From GCA-958296115 sp965222445 (GTDB taxonomy: Bacteria > Chloroflexota > Dehalococcoidia > Lucifugimonadales > CAJWER01): a DNA stretch of 64,000 nucleotides. The position numbers and the translations under genes were made by a program. Shown one piece after another: positions 25,434 to 34,543 of this stretch. The stretch lies in assembly GCA_965222445.1 (NCBI GenBank), contig CBDCTY010000002.1, forward strand, positions 2,046,001 through 2,110,000, given 5' to 3'. The stretch's first letter is position 1. Each line of letters opens with the position of its first letter. The notes beneath the pieces were generated by a model. It was not told the DNA's origin and ran no database searches. It saw nothing but the letters and a program-made list of their open reading frames with translations.

Positions 25434-26453
25434 TCAAGCGCTCTCAGGCGCGGCATCTCGTATTTTCTGTAGCTGTGCGGCCTGCATGGCGGCAAGATCC
25501 CCCTCGACGGACCGGCGCGCGGTGCCGATGGCGCGTTGTACGGCGTCTGCCTTGCCGCGCCCGTGCCCGACTACGCTTATGCCCCTTACGCCAAGCAACG
25601 GCCCTCCCCCATGCACCTCTGCGAGGTTGTTGACCTCGTATATCTCCCGCGCCAGCTCCTGCACCTGATCGTCCGGCAGCCTGCCCTTAAGGCGCTCCGC
25701 GACCAGGTCCGCGATGCCTGCGCCGAGCCCTTCGGTCAGCTTCATGACGATGTTCCCAACGAAGCCATCCGCAACCGCGACGTCGGTCTTGCCCATCGGC
25801 AACTCGTTCGCCTCGATGTTTCCTATGAAGTTCGGCAGCGTTCGCTCGAATAGCTCAGACGCTTCCCGGACCTGGCGGTTGCCCTTGCCTACCTCGCCGC
25901 CCACACTGAGCAGGGCGACCCGCGGGACCTCGATGTCCCAGAAGAGACTGGCGAAGACGCTTCCAAGCACCGCGAAATTCAATAGCTGTGCTGGACGGCA
26001 GTCCAAGTTGGTGCCCACGTCTATCACTGCCGTCCGCGGAGCAAGCCCGATGACCGGCCCGCCCAGCGCCGGCCTGTCGATGCCCTCCAGCATACCCAGG
26101 ATGACAGCCGCGGCGGCCATCGCGGCGCCAGTAGACCCCATCGTTACGCAGCCGTCGGCGAGGCCCTTCTTCACGAGGCCCGTGGCGACGAGGATGGACG
26201 CCCTGGGTTTGCGTCGAAGAGCCAGCGCCGCCTGCTCGCCCTCCTCTATCACGCCTTCCGACGGCACTACCATTATGGGAAGGGCCCCCGCATCGTGGCG
26301 CGCCAGCTCGGCTCCGACGGCCTTCGGGTCGCCCACGAGCCCCACCTGCAGGCCGCCCTCGCGGATAGCGGCGACTACCCCCGCGACCACCTCGCCTGGT
26401 GCGTAGTCTCCACCCATGGCGTCGACCGCAATCCTCACAGGCCCGCCTGTCAC
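25434..26453 (-). CDS. plsX: Phosphate acyltransferase PlsX
   Basis: This 339-residue enzyme makes acyl-phosphate from acyl-ACP for phospholipid synthesis. Family motifs are clear: IAVDAMGGDYAPGEVVAG at the start, GSTGAAMAAA, DVGTNLDCRP, and VADGFVGNIVMKLTEG. GTG 26453 overlaps the upstream hydratase stop by four bases (GTGA). The open frame continues to 26531 without family similarity. Placement with fabG and fabL is typical. Confidence 0.92.
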   Translation of the reverse strand: MTGGPVRIAVDAMGGDYAPGEVVAGVVAAIREGGLQVGLVGDPKAVGAELARHDAGALPIMVVPSEGVIEEGEQAALALRRKPRASILVATGLVKKGLADGCVTMGSTGAAMAAAAVILGMLEGIDRPALGGPVIGLAPRTAVIDVGTNLDCRPAQLLNFAVLGSVFASLFWDIEVPRVALLSVGGEVGKGNRQVREASELFERTLPNFIGNIEANELPMGKTDVAVADGFVGNIVMKLTEGLGAGIADLVAERLKGRLPDDQVQELAREIYEVNNLAEVHGGGPLLGVRGISVVGHGRGKADAVQRAIGTARRSVEGDLAAMQAAQLQKIRDAAPESA

Positions 26454-26860
26454 GACTCCCGCCTCACAATCACGCTCGCTTCGCCGGTGATCGCCTCTTC
26501 TCCGGTCTGTTTTCTCGCACCCACTGTACACACAACCTCACGGTCAGACTCGCGGTCGCTCACCGCCTTGACCTCGCCGAAGGCCGTGGCGATGTCGCCG
26601 GGGAACACGGGAGCCTTGAAGCGCAGCTTCAGCCTGCCGGACTCATGCCAATCGGTACCGAAGCTCGCCGACATCATCTCGGAGATCGAGGCAGCCACGA
26701 GCATGCCGTGTGCTATCGTGCGTCCGAACCGGGTCCCCGCGGCGAACTCGTGGTCCAGGTGTATGGGGTTGAAATCGCCGGAGGCGTCCGCATAGTCGGC
26801 TATCCGCTGCTGGGTTACGGGCTTTGCTACGGATGAAAGGACAGAACCGGCTTCCCACAT
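26450..26860 (-). CDS. MaoC-like (R)-hydratase, catalytic half
   Basis: This protein of about 136 residues is a single hot-dog domain with the hydratase-2 motif YADASGDFNPIHLDHEFAAGTRFGRTIAHGML, including the catalytic Asp and His. It dehydrates 3-hydroxyacyl thioesters. ATG 26860 shares one base with the upstream stop (TGATG); GTG 26863 is possible. The pair with the gene upstream resembles HadAB-type split dehydratases, where one half carries the active site. Confidence 0.87.
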   Translation of the reverse strand: MWEAGSVLSSVAKPVTQQRIADYADASGDFNPIHLDHEFAAGTRFGRTIAHGMLVAASISEMMSASFGTDWHESGRLKLRFKAPVFPGDIATAFGEVKAVSDRESDREVVCTVGARKQTGEEAITGEASVIVRRES

Positions 26861-27270
26861 CACCCGGCCTCGCCGGGCATGATCAGGGTCGTCGTTCCGG
26901 CCATCACTTCCCTGCCCGCCTCGTCCTCGACCGACAGGGCTATGTCGACGAACCTGGAGCTGCGCCTGACCGAGTTCCGGGCGACGGTAGCCCTGAACTG
27001 CAGCCTTGAGTCCACCTCCACCGGGCCCGAAAACCGGAGCTCCTGGCCCGCGTGGAGAGCGCCGCTCGGGATGCCGATGTCATCCAGCACGCCGCGCAGC
27101 CCCAGCGCGGCTACCGCCATGGGAGGCGCCTTCGACGCCCCCGGGCCGCCGACGCGGGCGGACGCGTCGTCCACCGCGGCGACGTACTTGGTCACGGTCT
27201 CGGCGTCGATCCGAACCAACCTGTTCGAAACCTCCTGGCCTACCGCCAGGGTCGAATAGTCAACGGTCAT
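26860..27270 (-). CDS. MaoC-like dehydratase, non-catalytic half (FAS1-like dehydratase N domain)
   Basis: This protein of about 136 residues is a hot-dog domain of the MaoC_dehydrat_N type (VGQEVSNRLVRIDAETVTKYVAAVDD; HAGQELRFSGPVEVDSRLQFRATV) without the Asp/His catalytic motif. It most likely forms a heterodimer with the next protein, as in HadA or HadC with HadB. ATG 27270 is the first gene of the 27.3-23.9 kb cluster. The MITE A2 element sits just upstream, so its ends may contribute to the promoter region. Confidence 0.82.
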   Translation of the reverse strand: MTVDYSTLAVGQEVSNRLVRIDAETVTKYVAAVDDASARVGGPGASKAPPMAVAALGLRGVLDDIGIPSGALHAGQELRFSGPVEVDSRLQFRATVARNSVRRSSRFVDIALSVEDEAGREVMAGTTTLIMPGEAG

Positions 27271-27332
27271 AGCACCCAAGCTACCTGCGCCCGAACGATT
27301 ATAAGGGGCGCGCTCAATCCAATCAACGAAGC

Positions 27333-27451
27333 GCCCCGCCGTAACTGTTCAGTCTTGGTGAGACGAACGCCCCCACGCCGCCCCTGGATACCCGCCTTCG
27401 CGGGTATGACGACGGGATGTCTTCTCACTACCTCTGAACACTTGCCCCGCC
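27333..27451. mobile_element. MITE family A, copy 2, with 8-bp target duplication
   Basis: The element spans 27341-27443 (103 bp), with ends GTAACTGTTCAG and CTGAACACTT and a REP-like core (CCCGCCTTCGCGGGTATG). GCCCCGCC flanks both sides (27333-27340 and 27444-27451). Right end lacks the two final bases present in copies 1, 3 and 4. Confidence 0.8.
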
Positions 27452-27473
27452 GTCCCGGCGCCATGCAGATCGG

Positions 27474-27947
27474 TTACAGCTCGGAGACGCCGCCGCGCTG
27501 CATCTCCGCCTCGTCGAGGAGGCGGGCGAGGAGGGCCATCGAAGCTTCCTCGTCGAGGTCGAGGCTTGCTATGGACGTTGCGCGGAACAGGACGCCGGTT
27601 GAGACGCGGGCCCGCACCGTCTCCCCCAGCGCGGGGATCCTGACTCCCAGCGCCCTGGCCATGTACGCCCCCGCAGCCATGCCCTGCCGCGTCAGGCGGC
27701 ACTCGACGAGCGTCCTGTCCCTGTAGGCGAGCTTCAGCCCCTCACCGTCCTGCATGAGGTCCAATATCAGGTGGGCTCGCGGCGTGTCCATCAACTCCTC
27801 GGCATAGTCGGTGACCACCGCGTGGGCGTTTGGAGAGCCCTCCGGGGCCTCGCCACTCTCGGCGGTAGAGTCGTAGTGGGAGCCTCCTTCGACCGAGTGG
27901 GGCGTCTTGTGAAGCTCGCTATTCTCGGACAAGTCCATCCTCCTCAT
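27474..27947 (-). CDS. Hypothetical protein, partner of the DUF3179 gene
   Basis: This 157-residue protein is not recognised. The N-terminal 40 residues are low in structure (STAESGEAPEGSPNA). A compact C-terminal domain follows, with AEELMDTPRAHLILDLMQDGEG and DLDEEASMALLARLLDEAEMQ. ATG 27947 overlaps the DUF3179 stop by four bases (ATGA), so the two are one transcription unit. There is no signal peptide, so it acts in the cytoplasm. Confidence 0.65.
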   Translation of the reverse strand: MRRMDLSENSELHKTPHSVEGGSHYDSTAESGEAPEGSPNAHAVVTDYAEELMDTPRAHLILDLMQDGEGLKLAYRDRTLVECRLTRQGMAAGAYMARALGVRIPALGETVRARVSTGVLFRATSIASLDLDEEASMALLARLLDEAEMQRGGVSEL

Positions 27948-29242
27948 TTCGCCCCGTCGCCGGGCACCAACAGGTCTATGCCTGGAAATGCCCCTACGAG
28001 TGAGAACCAGAAGCTGGTGCGGGACGGCACCGCTTCCAGGCGCGTGCCCTCGAGCTTGCCCGAGGTCGCCAGGCCAGTGTCGTCCCAGCGGCTGCCGGTC
28101 TCATTATCCACCATGACGCCATCGACGGGCCTGAAGTTCAGTGTCATATCGGCAGCATCGCTGAAGAACGCCTGACCGCGGGGGTTTGCCTTCCCCCTGA
28201 CGACGACTACGATGGTCCTGCCGCCAACCGTGTCGTTGACCAGCCACTGCTTCTCCGGAAGGAGGAAGTACGCCTTGCGGCTATCCCCCACCTCGACTGC
28301 GAACACCTTGTCGGACGCCCGGAGCCGCATGTCCATCTTGTCGGCGCTGACGGGGAAAGGCGGCCCCAGCCGTTCGAGCCTGTCCGGGTATCGCTCGAAG
28401 GGGTCCGAATCGTACCGGCGTCCCCCATCCGGAAGGAGGCCAAGATTCCTGCTCAGCACCAACGTGTCCGGGTGCATCGCCTTCCAGTCGCCCCAGGCAA
28501 GGGTGATCGACGGCAGCGCCTTCAGCCGCCTGCCGGTCAGCTCGCCCACAATCGCTTCGCCCGCGACCTGGAACCAGTACGAGCCCGTTTGGTGATCGTA
28601 CATTACCATGTCGGACTCGTAGAGGGCGCTGGTGTTGCCGAACACGAGCATCCGGTTGTCGAGCCGGCGGTCGTACACCACGGCGCTCGCGCACAACGGG
28701 CAGTAGGAGACGAGGATGGGGACATCGTCGACCAGGTCATGCACGATCTCGTGGTAGTTGAGTATCTTCAGCGGGTATGCATACGCCTCATCTCCTGAGG
28801 CGTAGCCGATGACGAAGTCGTCGTCCGAGAGCCAATCGCCCCCTTCCTGCGGCTCGTACTCCGGCTCGTATATGGGCCTGATCGCGTCCCGCAGGCTCTC
28901 GACGGCCAGGTCCGTGGCCTCCGACAGCGGGAAGTAGCCGCCCTGGAAGGTGTCGAACACGACATCGCTCAGGTCCACGCTCGCGATGTCCCGATCGACG
29001 GACGGCGGGGCAACACTGGGCGTGTACGGCTCCCCCGACCTTCGAGCAGGGGTAGGCGTTGGTGTGGGAGGGCTCGGCTCCGGGATAGGCAGCGGTACGG
29101 TGGCTTGCGGTACCGCCGAACTCTCATCCGCAACCGAATCTGGCTCAGTCGAGTCGTCGCTGCATGCGATTGCGAGGACGAGCAGGGCTTGGGCCCAGAA
29201 CAAGCCTGCGAGTTGTGCCCTGCGAACCCACCCGGAGTGCAT
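27944..29242 (-). CDS. DUF3179-domain lipoprotein
   Basis: This 432-residue protein begins with a lipoprotein signal ending LVLAIAC (Cys about 27), then a Pro/Thr linker (PPTPTPTPARR). The DUF3179 core has SYCPLCASAVVYDRRLDNRMLVFGNTSALYESDMVMYDHQTGSYWFQVAGEAIVG, including two conserved cysteines, and ends with FWFSLVGAFPG. The function of the domain is unknown; it is often seen in exported proteins of halophiles and Chloroflexota. Its stop overlaps the next gene's ATG. Confidence 0.87.
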   Translation of the reverse strand: MHSGWVRRAQLAGLFWAQALLVLAIACSDDSTEPDSVADESSAVPQATVPLPIPEPSPPTPTPTPARRSGEPYTPSVAPPSVDRDIASVDLSDVVFDTFQGGYFPLSEATDLAVESLRDAIRPIYEPEYEPQEGGDWLSDDDFVIGYASGDEAYAYPLKILNYHEIVHDLVDDVPILVSYCPLCASAVVYDRRLDNRMLVFGNTSALYESDMVMYDHQTGSYWFQVAGEAIVGELTGRRLKALPSITLAWGDWKAMHPDTLVLSRNLGLLPDGGRRYDSDPFERYPDRLERLGPPFPVSADKMDMRLRASDKVFAVEVGDSRKAYFLLPEKQWLVNDTVGGRTIVVVVRGKANPRGQAFFSDAADMTLNFRPVDGVMVDNETGSRWDDTGLATSGKLEGTRLEAVPSRTSFWFSLVGAFPGIDLLVPGDGAK

Positions 29243-29292
29243 TGGCGCTAGATATTGGAGCCTCGAAGCCGTGATTCTCCGGGGCCCTCCTT

Positions 29293-29394
29293 ATACCAAT
29301 TCATTTTGAGTGCGCCGTAAAGCCGTCATTCCCGCGAAGGCGGGAACCCACTCCCTGGCCGCACATATACGGCGACATCACGGTGACTTGGTAT
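29293..29394. mobile_element. MITE family B, copy 2 (102 bp)
   Basis: ATACCAA...TTGGTAT ends with a REP hairpin core. It sits between the DUF3179 start and the MerT-like gene, ending three bases before the latter's stop codon. No transposase is encoded. Confidence 0.8.
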
Positions 29395-29396
29395 TA

Positions 29397-29774
29397 CTAG
29401 CCGAACCAGATGCCCAGGTACTTGGTGAACCAGAATAGGCCGGCGTAGGTTGTGGCGCCTGCGGCGACCAGCGTTATGAGCATGCGGCGGTACGTGTACG
29501 CACCGCGGATGGTGCAGGCCCGTCGCCCCCGCAGGTAGAGTATGACGGCAGCGGCCGCGACAGCGAAGCCGGCCGCCCTGAAAAACCACCCGTAGTCGTA
29601 GTAGAGCGTGTCCCCCAGGGTGACGGCCTCGGCGGCGGTCGCGACACCCAGTAGCACCAGCACCACCGGCGACACGCAGCACGTGATGGCCGCGAGACCC
29701 GAGACGAGGCCCACCTGGAGCCCTCTCCTGATCTCACGTCCATTCTCGTGTGCGGATGTCTCGTTCATTTCCAT
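29397..29774 (-). CDS. MerT-like small membrane protein
   Basis: This protein of about 125 residues has three hydrophobic segments. It carries a membrane-embedded Cys pair (AAITCCVSPVVLVLLGVATAAEAVTLG), as in mercuric transport MerT or MerC proteins. No MerP, MerA or MerR is nearby, so a role in mercury transport is inference; a general metal or redox role fits too. ATG 29774 or 29768 are both plausible. The C-terminus GLFWFTKYLGIWFG precedes MITE B2. Confidence 0.55.
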   Translation of the reverse strand: MEMNETSAHENGREIRRGLQVGLVSGLAAITCCVSPVVLVLLGVATAAEAVTLGDTLYYDYGWFFRAAGFAVAAAAVILYLRGRRACTIRGAYTYRRMLITLVAAGATTYAGLFWFTKYLGIWFG

Positions 29775-30167
29775 TCCATAGATTCGATGCCGCCAGCCGT
29801 TCGGCCGGTTCACTCGCCCCGGAGACCTTTGCACAACCGTCATTGGTACGAGAATAGATGGGAGCACCCTGTGACCGTCGTTCCCGCACCGGCGGGAACC
29901 CATCCCCGGCCTCCGCCGTCAACTCGGCGTAACGAGGGCAGAACCATTCTCATCACTTGGTGCGCCGGTCGCAAACCGGCATGGGCGGTTGCTATGAGAA
30001 CAGCACCCGGCCACCCCGACATGTCGTCCCGAAGCGCCAGCGAGGGACCTGGGCCAGGGTCGGCCTCGACCATGCCAAGAGACGACGCTACTTACAATCT
30101 CCCAGGCAACTACAGACCCCTATGGTAGAATCGGCCCGGTTCCTCAGCAACTCCGACGAGGCGCGCG
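29775..30167. other. Non-coding gap before recF with one REP hairpin
   Basis: A REP unit (29874-29912: TTCCCGC-ACCG-GCGGGAA with CCATCCCCGGC flank) is followed by about 250 bases without a gene. A short inverted pair (CATTCTCAT near 29950, ATGAGAA near 29995) is visible. I see no convincing promoter. Confidence 0.6.
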
Positions 30168-31367
30168 ATCTACGTCAGCCACCTCAGACTAGAGAATTTC
30201 CGCAACTACGAACACCTCGAACTCGACCTAGAGCCCGGCATGGTGTTGGTCGAGGGAGGGAATGGCCAGGGCAAGAGCAACCTCCTCGAGGGCCTCTACC
30301 TCCTGGCGATAGGCAAGTCGTTGCGTGCGGCTACTGAGCGAGAGTTGGTGCGCTGGCAGCCCCCATCGGCAACAGAGACCTACACCCATGTCGTGGCCGC
30401 GGTCGAGCACGACTCTGGTACTACGAGGGTGCAGGTCGACTTCAGGAGCTCGCCGCCGGTCGAGGACGCGGCACAGCCGCAGGGAGAGTCTCCGCCGGCT
30501 GGACACGTGCAGAAGTACGTGAGGGTCAACGGAGCGCCCAGGCGCACGTCCGATCTCGTCGGCGAACTGCCCGCGGTAATGTTCACCGCCCAGGACCTGG
30601 ACCTCGTGTTCGGGTCTCCCTCGGTCCGCCGCCGCTATCTGGACATCCTTATATCCCAGCTCGACCGACGGTACCTGCGCGCCGCTCAGCGGTACCAACG
30701 GGTGGTAGCGCAGCGCAACCAGGTGCTCAAGGCGATAGCCGAACGCCGGGCGAAGCCGGACGAGCTCGAGTTCTGGAGCGGACAGGCCGCCGAGACGGGC
30801 GCGTACATCATGGCGTCGAGGGCGGAGACCGTTGCGGCACTGTCCCCGTTGGCCGAGGGCATCTACGAAGCGATGGCGGGCGGCGGAGAGCGGTGCGAGC
30901 TGCACTACGCGCCCAGCGTGGACACGCCGAACCGTCCGGGGCAGGAGGCGTATGAGGCGGCGATCAGGAAGGCCATGGAGGAGCGCCTAGGGCGCGAGGT
31001 CGCCCAGGGCCACACGGTGACGGGGCCCCACAGGGACGACCTGCTGGTGAGTATCGGCGGGATGCCGGCGGGCCAGTATGCTTCTAGGGGCCAGGGCCGG
31101 ACCGCTGTGCTCGCAATGAAGCTGGCCGAGGCGGCCAACCTGCGGGACACGGGCGTGCGCCCGCCGGTCCTGCTACTGGACGACGTGATGTCGGAGCTCG
31201 ACGCGGGACGCCGGGCCCACGTGCTGGAGCAGGCCGCGGACTACCGCCAGGCCTTCATCACCACCGCCGATCCCAGGGTAATCGACCCGGCCCGCCTGCA
31301 GCAGATGGCAAGGTTCGCGGTCAGGAACGGAGTGCTGTGCCCGATTGCGGGGTCCTCCCAAGCCTGA
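30168..31367 (+). CDS. recF: DNA replication and repair protein RecF, apparent AUC start
   Basis: RecF is an SMC-like ATPase that loads RecA at gaps. The normal N-terminus (YVSHLRLENFRNYEHLELDLEPG) is encoded from 30171 on, upstream of the first ATG (30240). The only codon in the family's start position is ATC at 30168, with GAGG at 30158-30161 six bases upstream. No ATG, GTG, TTG or CTG lies between it and the in-frame TAG near 30126. The P-loop GGNGQGKSN (30-38) and Walker B PPVLLLDDVMSELD are intact. Starting at 30240 would remove the first beta strands and leave only six residues before the P-loop. Confidence 0.85.
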   Translation: MYVSHLRLENFRNYEHLELDLEPGMVLVEGGNGQGKSNLLEGLYLLAIGKSLRAATERELVRWQPPSATETYTHVVAAVEHDSGTTRVQVDFRSSPPVEDAAQPQGESPPAGHVQKYVRVNGAPRRTSDLVGELPAVMFTAQDLDLVFGSPSVRRRYLDILISQLDRRYLRAAQRYQRVVAQRNQVLKAIAERRAKPDELEFWSGQAAETGAYIMASRAETVAALSPLAEGIYEAMAGGGERCELHYAPSVDTPNRPGQEAYEAAIRKAMEERLGREVAQGHTVTGPHRDDLLVSIGGMPAGQYASRGQGRTAVLAMKLAEAANLRDTGVRPPVLLLDDVMSELDAGRRAHVLEQAADYRQAFITTADPRVIDPARLQQMARFAVRNGVLCPIAGSSQA

Positions 31368-31384
31368 GGACCGGATTCCCCGCT

Positions 31385-31443
31385 CCGTCGTTCCCGCGCA
31401 GAGCCTGCCCCCGAGAAGTCGGGGGCAGGAACCCATCCCCGGC
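31385..31443. repeat. REP hairpin with extended loop
   Basis: TTCCCGC...GCAGGAA-type arms hold an inserted GC-rich hairpin (CCCCCGA-GAAG-TCGGGGG). It lies between convergent recF and gap and could help terminate both. A further widespread motif, CCTGAGCTTGTCGAAGG, follows at about 31479. Confidence 0.6.
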
Positions 31444-31532
31444 GGGTGGGAGCAGTTACGAGAAAGCCCGGCTCTCCTGAGCTTGTCGAAGGGTCGAAGG
31501 GCAGTCCGCCGCCTAGTCGCGCCTGGGAAGTC

Positions 31533-32546
31533 CTACAGCCCCCTGTCCGCGATGAAGGCGGCCAGGTCGGCGGTCCGGCAGCTGTAACCCCACTCGTTGT
31601 CGTACCAGCCCACGACCTTGACCATGTTGTCCTCCATCGACATGGTCGAAAGACCGTCGATGATCGAGCTGTGGGGGTTGCCGATGTAGTCGCTGCTCAC
31701 CAGGGGCTCGTCGGAGTACTGGAGGATGCCGGCCATACTATTGCCGGCTGCCTCCCTGTAGGCGTCGTTGATGTCGTCGACCGACGCGGCCTTCTCGATG
31801 TTTGCCACGAAGTCAGTGACGGAGCCTGTTGGAGTGGGCACCCTGAAGGCCATTCCGTGTATCTTGCCGTTCAGCTCGGGGAGCACCAGCCCCACCGCCT
31901 TGGCCGCACCGGTCGTGGTGGGGATGATGTTGAGGGCCGCCGCCCTGGCCCGCCTGGGGTCCTCGTGGACCCGATCCAGGATGTTCTGATCGCCCGTGTA
32001 TGAGTGGATGGTGGTCATCAGGCCGCGCTCGACCCCGAAGTTGTCGTGCAGCACCTTCGTCATGGTCGCGATGCAGTTCGTGGTGCACGACGCGTTGGAC
32101 ACGATGCTGTGCCGCTCCGGGTCGTAAGTGTCCTCGTTCACGCCCAGCACTAGAGTCGCGTCCTCCCCATTTGCGGGCGCGGAGATGATGACCTTCTTCG
32201 CGCCGCCCGCCCGGTGACCTGCGGCAGCGGACGCGTCGGTGAAGAATCCCGTGGACTCGACCACGATGTCCACGCCAAGATCGCCCCATGGCAGATCGGC
32301 CGGGTTCCGCTCCGCGAGTACCTTCACCTCGCTGCCGTCTATGACCAGGCTGTCCTCGGTCGAGTCCACCTCGCCGGAGTATGCGCCGTAGTTGCTGTCG
32401 TACTTGAAGAGGTGTGCGTTGGTGGCCGGATCGCCGAGGTCGTTGACCGCCGCGACCGTCAGCTTGCCGGGGTGGCGCTCGATGATTGCGCGGGTGACCT
32501 GCCGCCCGATCCTGCCAAAGCCGTTGATGCCAACGCGAGTGACCAT
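31533..32546 (-). CDS. gap: Glyceraldehyde-3-phosphate dehydrogenase, type I
   Basis: This 337-residue enzyme oxidises glyceraldehyde-3-phosphate with NAD(P). The Rossmann start (VGINGFGRIGRQV), catalytic Cys in SNASCTTNC, and the HSYTGDQNILD and YDNEWGYSCR motifs are standard. AGAGG lies upstream of ATG 32546. It stands alone without pgk or tpi neighbours. Confidence 0.95.
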   Translation of the reverse strand: MVTRVGINGFGRIGRQVTRAIIERHPGKLTVAAVNDLGDPATNAHLFKYDSNYGAYSGEVDSTEDSLVIDGSEVKVLAERNPADLPWGDLGVDIVVESTGFFTDASAAAGHRAGGAKKVIISAPANGEDATLVLGVNEDTYDPERHSIVSNASCTTNCIATMTKVLHDNFGVERGLMTTIHSYTGDQNILDRVHEDPRRARAAALNIIPTTTGAAKAVGLVLPELNGKIHGMAFRVPTPTGSVTDFVANIEKAASVDDINDAYREAAGNSMAGILQYSDEPLVSSDYIGNPHSSIIDGLSTMSMEDNMVKVVGWYDNEWGYSCRTADLAAFIADRGL

Positions 32547-32676
32547 GTTTTCCTCTCCGAATTCTGCGGGTAGTGCGTCCCTATTGTAGACGAAAGCGCC
32601 GCCCAGGCGGGCGGCGTTAAGGCCGGGCCGGGGACATAGCCCCTACGCCAGTCCTCGATTGAGCCGCGGGATGGAT

Positions 32677-33522
32677 CTAGGCCCCGTGGGGCAGGCCCTG
32701 GTCTCCCTCCCTGACGGCGAGGACCCGGAGCCAGTTCCGGGGCATGGCCTCTACCTCGAGGTCATCGAACACCCGCTCGCAGCCCTTCTGCAGGGCCTCG
32801 CTGGCCTTGTCCATCGGCACACCCGGCATGACGCCGGCGATAAAGTCCCGGAACCCGCTGATGTCGCGCCAGCCGTCGAGAGGCACCTGAACTGTCTCTA
32901 TCTCCTCGCGTGCGATACGGAAGCCGTGTCCCTCGACCAGCGTCCGGTACTCCTCGGGCGTGAGCTGTTTCCGCGACTCGACCTTGGCGGACCTGTCCGG
33001 CGACAGGCCGTACTCGCTGCGAAGGATCCTGAGCGACCTCATCATCCACTTGCGCGCGAAGATCACGGTCTCGGGCGGATGGGCGCCTTCGAAGAACGCC
33101 GTGTTGAAGGCGAGCTGACCGCCGGGCTTCAGCACCTTTCCAATCTCAGTCAGGAGCTCGCCCTTGTCCGGGACGTAGTGTATGGCGTTGCAGAAGAAGA
33201 CCGTGTCAGCCGACTCCTTGACGGTATCCGACACATGCTCGACCTGGGACTGGACGAACTGGACGGCGGCGGCCCGCCGGTCATTCAAGTCGTCCATAGC
33301 GACCCTGAGCATCTCTGCCGACTGGTCGATGCCTATGACCACGGAGTCGCGGGCGCCCCGGAGCCGGGCCAGTATCAGCTTCGTGACCCCGCCGTCTCCG
33401 CACGCGAGATCGATGATTCGCTGCCCGGAGCCCACGCCCGCCATGTCGATGAGGTGGGCGTTCTGGGTGCGGTAGAAGGCATTCTGGGAAAACTTGGAGA
33501 ACCCGAACTCTTCAGTAGCCAT
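32677..33522 (-). CDS. Class I SAM-dependent methyltransferase
   Basis: This protein of about 281 residues has SAM motif I (IIDLACGDGGVTKLIL), motif II (VVIGIDQSAEMLRVA), and later FFCNAIHYV and LKPGGQLAFNTAFFE. The substrate is unknown. ATG 33522 with GGAG upstream is preferred over the longer frame from 33549. There is no clear operon partner: it is separated from gap and from the DapA-type gene by about 100 bases each. Confidence 0.85.
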   Translation of the reverse strand: MATEEFGFSKFSQNAFYRTQNAHLIDMAGVGSGQRIIDLACGDGGVTKLILARLRGARDSVVIGIDQSAEMLRVAMDDLNDRRAAAVQFVQSQVEHVSDTVKESADTVFFCNAIHYVPDKGELLTEIGKVLKPGGQLAFNTAFFEGAHPPETVIFARKWMMRSLRILRSEYGLSPDRSAKVESRKQLTPEEYRTLVEGHGFRIAREEIETVQVPLDGWRDISGFRDFIAGVMPGVPMDKASEALQKGCERVFDDLEVEAMPRNWLRVLAVREGDQGLPHGA

Positions 33523-33620
33523 CCTGTTGCTCCTCACAGCGACAACCAAGGAATCCTGCGCCGCCCGCCACCTGTTCCACTATACCAAACGGCCCTTCCC
33601 AGCGTCCAACTCGCGGCCCG

Positions 33621-34541
33621 CTAGATACCGACCTCGCGCAGTATGGCCGGTATCTCTTTTTTCTCGTCCTCCGAGAGCGGGCGCAGGGGCCTGGTCACCA
33701 CGTCACTGTCGATCACGCCCATTTGCCGGAGGGCGGACTTCATCCCCGAGAAGCTCGCAGCGTTCGCGCAGCCCCCCTTCGCAATCCGCGTCACCTTTGT
33801 CGCGGCCATGACCTTGGCGTGGTAGGCCCGCGCGGACTCGGAGTCGCCCTCCTCGCCCGCCTCCCATGCCTTCGCAACTACGCCGGGGGCCAGGTTGGCG
33901 ATGCCGGGTATTACGCCGTGGGCGCCTACGGCCGAGGCGGTAGTCACGCGGAAGACCGACCCCAGGAAGCGGTACATCTCGATGCCGCCCTGGTCGCACA
34001 GCGCCCTGAGCTGCGCAAAGGCCTCGCCCGCCCCGGAGCTGTCCTTCACCCCGACGACCGTGCCCTCACCGGCCAGCGACGCTATCGTCTGCGGCTCCAC
34101 CACGGTCTTGACCGTAACGGGAATGTTGTAGACCCAGAGAGGAACGCCTGACTGCTCATGGATGTAGCGGAAGTGCGCGATTACCTCATCCTGCTCGCAT
34201 GGGTAGTAGTAAGGGGGAGTGGCGGCGATACCCGCAAGTCCCCACTCCTGGACGGCGCGGGCCAGCCTTACGGTGAGATTAGTGCTCGGCGCCGATATGT
34301 TGCCTATCACCGGCAGACGGCCGGCCACCTGGTCGACGACCGTCTCGATAGCTATGAGCTTCTGCTCGTCGTCGAGGGCGGCGAACTCCCCAGTGGTCCC
34401 GGCGGCCCAGATGCCGTGCACGCCACCCTCGACCAGGTAGTCGACAAGGCGGCGCAGCGAGGCGGTGTCCACCGTCTCGTCGGCGTTCAGTGGGGTCAGT
34501 ATGGGTACGATGACCCCGTGCAGACCGTCAGTATTCACCAC
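33621..34541 (-). CDS. Dihydrodipicolinate synthase / N-acetylneuraminate lyase family aldolase
   Basis: This protein of about 306 residues has the family's GTTGE motif, a catalytic Tyr (WVYNIPV) and the Schiff-base Lys (VVGVKDSSG). Members cleave or form 2-oxo acids. Its position at the end of the molybdenum hydroxylase run suggests catabolism rather than lysine synthesis. AAGGAG (about 34548-34553) overlaps the upstream micro-gene's stop; GTG 34541 has the best spacing. An earlier GTG at 34547 would overlap the ribosome-binding site. Confidence 0.85.
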   Translation of the reverse strand: MVNTDGLHGVIVPILTPLNADETVDTASLRRLVDYLVEGGVHGIWAAGTTGEFAALDDEQKLIAIETVVDQVAGRLPVIGNISAPSTNLTVRLARAVQEWGLAGIAATPPYYYPCEQDEVIAHFRYIHEQSGVPLWVYNIPVTVKTVVEPQTIASLAGEGTVVGVKDSSGAGEAFAQLRALCDQGGIEMYRFLGSVFRVTTASAVGAHGVIPGIANLAPGVVAKAWEAGEEGDSESARAYHAKVMAATKVTRIAKGGCANAASFSGMKSALRQMGVIDSDVVTRPLRPLSEDEKKEIPAILREVGI

Positions 34542-34543
34542 AC

